Part shown: positions 1 through 5,242 of the stretch, in pieces
Layout: every line of letters begins with the position of its first letter
Position numbering within the stretch: the stretch's first letter is position 1
Assembly: GCA_020438185.1 (NCBI GenBank)
Contig: JAGQVC010000150.1
Location: forward strand, 1 to 5,242
Direction: 5' to 3'
Source of the DNA: Bacteroidota bacterium
GTDB lineage: Bacteria > Bacteroidota > Bacteroidia > M30B66
Length of the DNA stretch: 5,242 nucleotides
Position numbers and translations under genes: made by a program
The notes under the pieces: generated by a model
Seen by the model: only the letters and a program-made list of their open reading frames with translations
Databases searched by the model: none
What the model was told of the DNA's origin: nothing

Positions 1-424
1 ATCGCTTTCCGACGGCGGCTTTGCGACAGGCTCCATGCTGGGTTCGGGAGGTTTTATTGTGTACGACGAGCACCAATGTGTTGTTCGCAACACCTGGAAT
101 TTCTCCCGTTTTTACCACCACGAAAGTTGCGGACAATGCAGTCCATGCCGCGAAGGAACCGGCTGGATGGAAAAAGTGCTTCATCGCCTTGAAAAAGGCA
201 TGGGAAATACCGACGATATTGACCTGCTGGTTGAAGTTGCCGGAAAGATTGAAGGAAACACCATTTGCCCGCTGGGCGATGCGGCTGCCTGGCCGGTTGC
301 TGCAGCAATCCGTCACTTCCGTCACGAGTTTGAATACCACGTGAAACACGGCGATAAAGTGAAAGACCCTAAACACGGGTATCGTGAACCAATTATGCCG
401 GTAAGACCGGCTGTAACTGCTTAA
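1..424 (+). CDS. nuoF: NADH-quinone oxidoreductase subunit F, C-terminal part (5' end outside window)
   Basis: NuoF is the NADH- and FMN-binding subunit at the tip of the peripheral arm of complex I; it passes electrons from NADH via FMN to the 4Fe-4S cluster N3. The reading frame is open from base 2, and 140 residues are present before the TAA at 422-424, roughly the last third of a family about 430-450 aa long. The fragment carries the GSMLGSGG segment (fragment residues 10-17), then the N3 motif ESCGQCSPCREGTGW with Cys43, Cys46 and Cys49, and the fourth ligand Cys89 in NTICPLGDAAAWP. All four N3 ligands are therefore intact. The FMN- and NADH-binding Rossmann-like part lies upstream of the window. 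nuoG follows after 12 nt, so the two are surely cotranscribed. A related NAD-reducing hydrogenase or formate dehydrogenase beta subunit shares this motif, but the nuoG-L context settles the identity. The internal ATG at 35 is not the gene start. Confidence 0.97.
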   Translation, partial: SLSDGGFATGSMLGSGGFIVYDEHQCVVRNTWNFSRFYHHESCGQCSPCREGTGWMEKVLHRLEKGMGNTDDIDLLVEVAGKIEGNTICPLGDAAAWPVAAAIRHFRHEFEYHVKHGDKVKDPKHGYREPIMPVRPAVTA

Positions 425-436
425 TGAAATTCTGTC

Positions 437-1408
437 ATGGAACTGTTTAAAGTCACCATAGATAATAAAACTATAGAAGTGCCGCCGGGGACGACCATCC
501 TGCAGGCTGCGCGCATGATTGGCAAAGAGGTGGCGCCTCCTGCCATGTGTTATTATTCAAAACTAAAGACCTCAGGCGGATACTGCCGTACCTGCCTGGT
601 TAAGGTTTCGAAAGGTTCTGAAAAAGATCCCAGACCGATGCCGAAGCTGGTTGCATCCTGTCGCACCACGGTAATGGATGGTATGGAAGTTCAGAATTAC
701 ACTTCTCCCGAGGTGGTTGAAGCCCGCAAGGGTGTTGTGGAGTTTCTTCTGATTAACCACCCGCTTGATTGTCCGATTTGTGATCAGGCCGGCGAATGTC
801 ACCTTCAGGATCTTTCGTACGACAATGGCCGCAGCTACAGCCGTTACGAATTTGACCGCCGCACTTTCGATAAAATTGATATCGGGGATAAAATCAAGCT
901 TCACATGACGCGCTGTATTCTTTGCTACCGCTGTGTGAAAGTTGCCGATCAGCTTACTCCGGGCCGCGTGCACGGTGTAATCAACCGGGGCGATGTTGCC
1001 GAAATCTCCACATACATTGAAAACGCAATCGAGAATGAATTCTCGGGCAATATGATTGATGTTTGTCCGGTTGGTGCCTTAACCGACAAGACTTTCCGTT
1101 TTAAAAGTCGTGTTTGGTTCCTGAAACCATACGACGCACACCGCGATTGCGATAAATGTTCCGGCAAAGCCGTGATTTGGAAGTACGGAAACGAAATTTA
1201 CCGTGTAACGGGACGAAAAGACCAGTGGGGCGAAGTGGACGAATGGATTTGCAACACTTGCCGCTTCGATAAAAAAGACGTGAAAGACTGGGTTGAAGAA
1301 GGCCCAAGAAAAATTGACCGCCACAGTGTTATTTCCCAGAATCAGTATGAATCGGGGACCAAATTTGTGGCATCACCTCAAACTCTTCCAAACAAACAAC
1401 TGAGCTGA
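437..1408 (+). CDS. nuoG: NADH-quinone oxidoreductase subunit G, short form (323 aa)
   Basis: NuoG carries electrons from NuoF toward NuoI in the peripheral arm. Residues 1-85 are a 2Fe-2S ferredoxin-like domain with ligands Cys38, Cys50, Cys53 and Cys75 (N1b). Next comes the His-Cys3 region HPLDCPICDQAGEC with His108, Cys112, Cys115 and Cys121 (N5). A third set, Cys160, Cys163, Cys166 and Cys210 (in DVCPVGAL), fits N4. Residues 238-275 resemble the start of the molybdopterin-oxidoreductase 4Fe-4S domain that binds N7 in some species, but the cysteines read Cys238-x2-Cys241...Cys272-x2-Cys275. The protein ends about 48 residues later, whereas NuoG of E. coli or Thermus continues for several hundred residues. 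A natural stop is followed one base later by the nuoH start, so this looks like a lineage-specific short form (as I recall for Bacteroidota) rather than a truncation. The ATG at 437 is supported by the ferredoxin domain beginning immediately. No Shine-Dalgarno sequence is visible. Confidence 0.96.
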   Translation: MELFKVTIDNKTIEVPPGTTILQAARMIGKEVAPPAMCYYSKLKTSGGYCRTCLVKVSKGSEKDPRPMPKLVASCRTTVMDGMEVQNYTSPEVVEARKGVVEFLLINHPLDCPICDQAGECHLQDLSYDNGRSYSRYEFDRRTFDKIDIGDKIKLHMTRCILCYRCVKVADQLTPGRVHGVINRGDVAEISTYIENAIENEFSGNMIDVCPVGALTDKTFRFKSRVWFLKPYDAHRDCDKCSGKAVIWKYGNEIYRVTGRKDQWGEVDEWICNTCRFDKKDVKDWVEEGPRKIDRHSVISQNQYESGTKFVASPQTLPNKQLS

Positions 1409-1409
1409 T

Positions 1410-2438
1410 ATGGAAATGTTGTTTCTTTTAGATAAGACAGTTATTGCTTTTGTGGCTTTTGCCATCACATTGCTTATCGCAACTTACAGCACTTACGCCG
1501 AACGTAAGGTTGCAGCATTTATGCAGGATCGTGTAGGTCCCGATCGCGCGGGTCCTTTCGGTATTCTTCAGCCTCTGGCTGATGCCGGAAAGTTCTTCTT
1601 CAAGGAAGAAATTATCCCGAATACTTCCGATAAATTCCTCTTCATCATTGGTCCGGGCATTTCAATGCTAACCGCGCTGATGACTTCGGTGGTAATTCCA
1701 TGGGGCGGCACGCTGCAGATTGCCGGAAGAGATATTTCACTTCAGGTTGCCGACCTAAACATTGGGGTGTTGTATGTGTTTGCTGTGGTTTCGCTGGGCG
1801 TTTACGGAATTATGATTGGGGGCTGGGCTTCCAACAACAAATATTCACTTCTGGGAGCCGTTCGTGCATCATCGCAAATGATTAGCTACGAGCTTAGTAT
1901 GGGTTTAGCGCTAATCGCGCTGATAATGATGACCGGCACGCTTAGCCTCAAGGAAATTGTTGATCAGCAACATGGTATGAACTGGAACGTGTTTTACCAG
2001 CCATTTGGATTCCTGCTTTTCATTATTTGTGCCTTTGCCGAGTGCAACAGAACGCCCTTCGATTTGCCCGAATGTGAAGCCGAACTCGTTGGTGGTTATC
2101 ATACCGAATACTCATCCATGAAGCTTGGGTTCTACATGTTTGCCGAATACATCAACATGTTTATTTCATCGGCATTTATGGCAAGTCTTTATTTTGGAGG
2201 TTACAATTTCCCTTTTATGGATAGTTTGGGCCTTTCACAGAATGCAATAACCATTATTGGTGTGTTTGTATTCTTCCTGAAGATATTCTTCTTCATTTTC
2301 GTATTCATGTGGATTCGCTGGACAATTCCAAGATTCCGCTACGATCAGCTAATGAAACTGGGCTGGCAATGGATGATTCCGCTGGCTTTGCTCAATGTAT
2401 TTGTAACTGGTCTGGTAATTCTGTTAACAGGCAATTAA
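1410..2438 (+). CDS. nuoH: NADH-quinone oxidoreductase subunit H (quinone-site membrane subunit)
   Basis: NuoH is the membrane subunit that, with NuoB and NuoD, forms the ubiquinone/menaquinone cavity and connects it to the proton channels. The 342 aa length is normal. The N-terminal helix (about 10-30) runs into the hallmark YAERKVAAFMQDRVGPDRAG (29-48) and the LQPLADAGKFFFKEE segment (53-67). VRASSQMISYELSMG (151-165) and AECNRTPFDLPE (210-221), followed by AELVGGYHTEYSS (224-236), are the acid-rich loops near the quinone site. RWTIPRFRYDQLMKLGW (303-319) is the typical C-terminal signature before the last helix. Hydrophobic stretches fit the usual eight membrane helices. It starts one base after the nuoG stop, so translation is probably coupled. 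A second ATG two codons further (1416) is possible. Cysteines at 207, 212 and 222 in the conserved loop region are noted as a finding. Confidence 0.97.
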   Translation: MEMLFLLDKTVIAFVAFAITLLIATYSTYAERKVAAFMQDRVGPDRAGPFGILQPLADAGKFFFKEEIIPNTSDKFLFIIGPGISMLTALMTSVVIPWGGTLQIAGRDISLQVADLNIGVLYVFAVVSLGVYGIMIGGWASNNKYSLLGAVRASSQMISYELSMGLALIALIMMTGTLSLKEIVDQQHGMNWNVFYQPFGFLLFIICAFAECNRTPFDLPECEAELVGGYHTEYSSMKLGFYMFAEYINMFISSAFMASLYFGGYNFPFMDSLGLSQNAITIIGVFVFFLKIFFFIFVFMWIRWTIPRFRYDQLMKLGWQWMIPLALLNVFVTGLVILLTGN

Positions 2439-2450
2439 TTAAAGTACAAC

Positions 2451-2978
2451 ATGCAACTAACCAACAGATCGAAGGTAGTTTCGGATAAAAATATGACAGC
2501 TATGGAGGCTGCATATTTACCTGCTGTTATTAAGGGTATGGCAGTTACACTGAAACACTTTTTTATGCGACCGGCAACCACAAAATACCCGGAACAAACG
2601 CGTGAATTCAGTGAGGTTTACCGCGGAAGACACGTGCTTAAACGCGACGAAAAAGGCGCGGAACGCTGCACCGCCTGCGGTTTGTGTGCTGTTTCCTGTC
2701 CGGCTGAGGCAATTACCATGGTTGCTGCCGAAAGAAAGAAAGGTGAAGAAGGCCTTTATCGTGAAGAAAAGTACGCTGCCATTTACGAAATCAATATGCT
2801 GCGCTGCATATTCTGTGGTCTCTGCGAGGAAGCTTGTCCAAAACAAGCAATTTTCCTGACTAAGGAAATAGCGCCTGCCAGTTACGAGCGCGAAGATTTT
2901 ATCTGGGGAAAGGACAGACTGGTTGAAGGAGTGGAAGAAACAAAGCGAATCGACATAACCAAACGTCAGGATCGCTGA
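2451..2978 (+). CDS. nuoI: NADH-quinone oxidoreductase subunit I (8Fe ferredoxin-type)
   Basis: NuoI holds clusters N6a and N6b, which hand electrons from NuoG toward N2 in NuoB next to the quinone site. The 175 aa protein has two complete 4Fe-4S motifs: RCTACGLCAVSCP (Cys73, 76, 79, 83) and RCIFCGLCEEACP (Cys119, 122, 125, 129). The fourth cysteine of each motif belongs to the opposite cluster in this fold. An amphipathic N-terminal segment (about 20-40, AAYLPAVIKGMAVTLKHFF) fits the region that lies on the membrane surface, and YPEQTREFSEVYRGRHVLKR (46-65) is the family lead-in to the first motif. The start at 2451 is preferred because the residues before Met15 (VVSDKNM and upstream) look like part of the conserved N-terminal region in related proteins; starts at 2493 or 2502 are less likely. 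It begins 12 nt after nuoH with an A-rich leader and no Shine-Dalgarno sequence. Confidence 0.96.
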   Translation: MQLTNRSKVVSDKNMTAMEAAYLPAVIKGMAVTLKHFFMRPATTKYPEQTREFSEVYRGRHVLKRDEKGAERCTACGLCAVSCPAEAITMVAAERKKGEEGLYREEKYAAIYEINMLRCIFCGLCEEACPKQAIFLTKEIAPASYEREDFIWGKDRLVEGVEETKRIDITKRQDR

Positions 2979-3030
2979 ATCATGAGTTCATTCATATTAA
3001 TTTAGGTATTTTCGCGCCCGCAACACATTC
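2979..3030 (+). other. 52-nt nuoI-nuoJ intergenic gap with a 7-codon decoy ORF
   Basis: This is the only gap longer than 12 nt in the window. An ATG at 2982, four bases after the nuoI stop, opens a seven-codon frame (MSSFILI) that ends at TAG 3003-3005 and is out of frame with nuoJ. The octamer TCATGAGT occurs at 2980-2987 and again at 3029-3036, where its ATG is the nuoJ start. No strong hairpin, U-tract terminator or Bacteroidota-type promoter pair was recognised. The tiny ORF may be chance. Confidence 0.4.
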
Positions 3031-3528
3031 ATGAGTCCCATAGCATTTCTAATACTTGCCACACTTACCATCAGTTCCGCACTGCTGGTCGTGTTTTCCA
3101 GAAATCCAATCTACAGTGTGCTCTGGCTGGTTATCTGTTTCTTTTCAATTACCGGTCATTACATTCTGCTGGATGCTCATTTTCTGGCAGCAGTTAACCT
3201 GATTGTGTACACCGGAGCAATTATGGTTTTGTTCCTGTTTGTAATCATGTTGCTTAACCTGAACAAGGAAACCGAGCCGCATAAGCCGGTTTATTTAAAA
3301 GCAGCTGCTGTTCTTTCAGGTTCCCTGTTAATGATCATCCTGGCAGCTTCGCTGCAGGGATATGCCAACCAGCCACCCGCAATCATTTCAGAATCGTTTG
3401 GTACCGCAAAAGGTGTTGGTAAAGTCTTGTTCACCGATTTCCTGCTTCCCTTTGAAGTGGCTTCCGTTTTATTCATCACTGCCATGGTTGGTTCTGTAAT
3501 TCTGGCAAAAAAACATGTAAACGATTAA
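3031..3528 (+). CDS. nuoJ: NADH-quinone oxidoreductase subunit J (membrane)
   Basis: NuoJ is a five-helix membrane subunit beside NuoA, NuoH and NuoK; its third helix bears a pi-bulge linked to conformational coupling between the quinone site and the pumps. The 165 aa protein shows five hydrophobic stretches at about 2-22, 26-47, 51-77, 88-109 and 137-159. The diagnostic third-helix motif is VYTGAIMVLFLFVIMLLN (59-76). SRNPIYSVLWLV (23-34) and FEVASVLFITAMVGSVILAK (141-160) are also typical. Length is close to the usual 165-185 aa, with the variable loop between helices 4 and 5 (about 110-136) present. The start at 3031 gives the expected N-terminal helix directly (MSPIAFLIL). It follows a 52-nt gap after nuoI and ends one base before nuoK. 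No ribosome binding site is visible. Confidence 0.95.
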   Translation: MSPIAFLILATLTISSALLVVFSRNPIYSVLWLVICFFSITGHYILLDAHFLAAVNLIVYTGAIMVLFLFVIMLLNLNKETEPHKPVYLKAAAVLSGSLLMIILAASLQGYANQPPAIISESFGTAKGVGKVLFTDFLLPFEVASVLFITAMVGSVILAKKHVND

Positions 3529-3529
3529 C

Positions 3530-3859
3530 ATGGAAGAATTAACTGCATCATTTAACCAGATTGGCATTCAGCATTATTTATTTCTGAGCGCCGTGCTTTT
3601 TTCCATCGGTGTGATGGGAGTGCTTTACAGAAGGAATTTCATCGTCATTTTCATGTCTGTTGAGCTCATGCTTAACGCTGTAAATGTGTTGCTTGCGGCA
3701 TTCTCGCGCTTCAACGGCGACCAGTCGGGACAAGTGTTTGTTTTCTTTATCATGGTGGTTGCTGCGGCCGAAGTTGCTGTGGGTCTGGCCATTCTGGTAA
3801 TGATTTACCGAAACATACGGTCCACAGATATAAATGCATTAAGAAACTTAAAATGGTAA
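3530..3859 (+). CDS. nuoK: NADH-quinone oxidoreductase subunit K (MrpC-like membrane subunit)
   Basis: NuoK is a small three-helix membrane subunit, homologous to MrpC of Mrp Na+/H+ antiporters, and contributes membrane-embedded glutamates to the proton path. The 109 aa protein has helices at about 16-33, 36-59 and 68-93. Glu45 (in MSVELMLNAVN) and Glu81 (in VVAAAEVAVGLAI) are 36 residues apart and match the two essential glutamates of E. coli NuoK (Glu36 and Glu72). The N-terminus is about nine residues longer than in E. coli, which is common. The start ATG lies one base after the nuoJ stop, suggesting translational coupling, and nuoL begins 10 nt downstream. MrpC is the main alternative by similarity, but the operon context excludes it. 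Confidence 0.96.
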   Translation: MEELTASFNQIGIQHYLFLSAVLFSIGVMGVLYRRNFIVIFMSVELMLNAVNVLLAAFSRFNGDQSGQVFVFFIMVVAAAEVAVGLAILVMIYRNIRSTDINALRNLKW

Positions 3860-3869
3860 GCTGTTCGTG

Positions 3870-5242
3870 ATGGAAAAATTTGCCTGGCTCATACCTGCCC
3901 TGCCTCTGGCAGGATTTATCATCAGCATTTTTGCCGGAAAAAAGCTACCCGAAAAAGTACTTGCATCTATTGCTTCGGTTGCTATTCTGATACCTTTTAT
4001 AATCACTCTGGGTATTTTCATCCCATTTGCATCAGCCACCGAACCCGAAGCAATCCGGATTCTTCTGATGGAATGGATGAGTATCGGGAAGTTCTCTGTT
4101 AACTTCAGCTTTCAGCTCGATCAGCTCTCGCTGATGATGATGCTGGTTATTACCGGAGTTGGTTTCCTCATTCATGTGTATTCTGCCGGCTATATGCATG
4201 GCGACGAAGGCTTTAACCGGTTTTTCGCCTACCTCAACCTGTTCGTCTTTTTCATGCTTATGCTTGTTATGGGCAGCAATTACCTGATGCTGTTTATTGG
4301 CTGGGAAGGTGTTGGACTTTGCTCATTCCTGTTAATTGGCTTCTGGCATACCAACCCTGAATACGCTAAGGCTGCAAACAAGGCATTCATTATGAACCGC
4401 ATAGGTGACCTTGGGTTACTTCTGGGCATTTTCCTTCTGTTTATGCGTTTTTCCACACTTGAGTACAACCGCATTATGTTCGAGGCGGAAAGCATCAGCA
4501 TGGGCGACCCGATTGTTGTTAGCGCAACCCTGTTATTGTTTATTGGAGCTATTGGTAAATCGGCTCAAATTCCGCTGTTTACCTGGCTACCCGATGCCAT
4601 GGCAGGCCCGACGCCGGTTTCTGCTTTAATCCACGCCGCAACCATGGTTACCGCAGGTGTGTACCTGATTATTCGAAGCAATGTGCTGTTCACTCTGGCT
4701 CCCTTCACTCAGGAAATCATCATGATTGTTGGACTGGCTACAGCCATTTTCGCAGCCACAATCGGATTGAAACAGAACGACATCAAGAAGGTACTGGCTT
4801 ATTCAACTGTTTCTCAGCTTGGATATATGTTCTTTGCGCTTGGGCTGGGTGCCTATACTGCAGCTTATTTCCATCTGTTTACTCATGCATTTTTCAAGGC
4901 GCTTTTATTCCTCGGTTCCGGTTCGGTTATTCATGCCATGTCGGGCGAGCAGGATATGCGCAAAATGGGTGGTCTTAAGTCGGCTTTGCCGGTAACGCAC
5001 CTTACGTTTTTAATCGGAACTATAGCAATTGCAGGACTTCCACCATTGGCGGGATTCTTCTCGAAAGATGAAATTTTAGCCGCTGCCTGGCACCACAATC
5101 CGGTATTATGGATTTTAGGTGTTGGTGGTGCCTTGCTCACGGCATTTTACATGTTCCGTCTCTACTTCCTTACTTTTCACGGGCAATTCCGGGGAAGCGA
5201 GGAACAAAAACACCATCTTCACGAGTCACCTGCAAGCATCAC
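3870..5242 (+). CDS. nuoL: NADH-quinone oxidoreductase subunit L, N-terminal part (3' end outside window)
   Basis: NuoL is the distal antiporter-like pump of the membrane arm, homologous to MrpA. The frame is open from ATG 3870 to the window edge: 457 complete codons of a family usually 600-660 aa. Conserved segments in order are FQLDQLSLMMM (81-91), GWEGVGLCSFLLIGFW (144-159), NRIGDLG (176-182), KSAQIPLFTWLPDAM (230-244), PTPVSALIHAATMVTAG (247-263), the 335-343 stretch, and AGLPPLAGFFSKDEI (388-402). The key residues Glu146, Asp180, Lys230, His255, His335, His339, Lys343 and Lys399 are all present and line up with those studied in E. coli NuoL. The HHLHESP segment (448-454) is also typical. 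The last helices and the long lateral helix lie beyond the window. A GTG codon sits in frame directly before the ATG (3867), but the ATG is the likelier start. The gap after nuoK is 10 nt, without a Shine-Dalgarno sequence. Confidence 0.97.
   Translation, partial: MEKFAWLIPALPLAGFIISIFAGKKLPEKVLASIASVAILIPFIITLGIFIPFASATEPEAIRILLMEWMSIGKFSVNFSFQLDQLSLMMMLVITGVGFLIHVYSAGYMHGDEGFNRFFAYLNLFVFFMLMLVMGSNYLMLFIGWEGVGLCSFLLIGFWHTNPEYAKAANKAFIMNRIGDLGLLLGIFLLFMRFSTLEYNRIMFEAESISMGDPIVVSATLLLFIGAIGKSAQIPLFTWLPDAMAGPTPVSALIHAATMVTAGVYLIIRSNVLFTLAPFTQEIIMIVGLATAIFAATIGLKQNDIKKVLAYSTVSQLGYMFFALGLGAYTAAYFHLFTHAFFKALLFLGSGSVIHAMSGEQDMRKMGGLKSALPVTHLTFLIGTIAIAGLPPLAGFFSKDEILAAAWHHNPVLWILGVGGALLTAFYMFRLYFLTFHGQFRGSEEQKHHLHESPASI

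Noticed and set aside
21..344. Plus-strand 107 aa frame overlapping the nuoF end
   Set aside because: It is in a different frame from the intact NuoF sequence with all four N3 ligands; a shadow frame.
424..450. Alternative ATG at 424 overlapping the nuoF stop
   Set aside because: It opens only an eight-codon frame and is out of frame with nuoG; the ATG at 437 begins the ferredoxin domain directly.
572..973. Minus-strand open frame of 133 aa opposite nuoG
   Set aside because: It lies entirely antisense to a well-supported iron-sulfur protein, has no recognisable domain, and its composition looks like the complement of nuoG codons.
2517..2846. Minus-strand open frame of 109 aa opposite nuoI
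   Set aside because: It is antisense to both 4Fe-4S motifs of nuoI and has no recognisable domain or independent context; a shadow frame.
2977..2995. Possible inverted repeat after the nuoI stop (ATGA-GT-TCAT)
   Set aside because: The stem is only 4 bp with a 2-nt loop and no following U-tract, so it is not a credible terminator or regulatory hairpin.
4405..4629. Plus-strand 74 aa frame inside nuoL
   Set aside because: It is an alternative frame across conserved NuoL residues (including Lys230), with no family match recognised.

Overview
The window is the middle of a complex I (proton-pumping NADH:quinone oxidoreductase, NDH-1) operon. All genes lie on the + strand and follow the classical order nuoF-G-H-I-J-K-L. 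nuoF enters from the left with only its C-terminal 140 residues present, and nuoL runs off the right edge after 457 residues. The five genes between (nuoG, nuoH, nuoI, nuoJ, nuoK) are complete. No RNA gene, mobile element, CRISPR array, clear promoter or terminator was seen.

The source is most likely a member of the Bacteroidota. The main clue is a very short NuoG (323 aa) that stops just after the third iron-sulfur region and lacks the large molybdopterin-oxidoreductase-like domain found in Escherichia coli and Thermus. Other clues are the absence of Shine-Dalgarno sequences before the starts, a moderate GC content and the flavour of the NuoH and NuoI sequences. Placement below phylum would be a guess.

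Layout: 1-424 nuoF end (N3 cluster domain); 437-1408 nuoG (electron-transfer arm); 1410-2438 nuoH (quinone-site membrane subunit); 2451-2978 nuoI (clusters N6a/N6b); 3031-3528 nuoJ; 3530-3859 nuoK; 3870-5242 nuoL (distal antiporter-like pump, partial). Gaps are 12, 1, 12, 52, 1 and 10 nt, consistent with one polycistronic mRNA. The only sizeable gap is 52 nt between nuoI and nuoJ.

How the genes work together: NuoF takes electrons from NADH through FMN to N3. NuoG and NuoI carry them along an iron-sulfur chain to the quinone cavity at NuoH. The energy released drives proton translocation through NuoH, NuoJ, NuoK and the antiporter-like subunits, including NuoL. nuoE and nuoA-D are expected upstream and nuoM/nuoN downstream, but they are outside the window.

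This is a conserved core-metabolism region, and I found no undescribed system. The most interesting detail is in NuoG. At the position of the accessory N7 cluster, the usual CxxCxxxC...C pattern is replaced by a paired CxxC...CxxC pattern (C238, C241, C272, C275), although the large domain that normally follows is absent.
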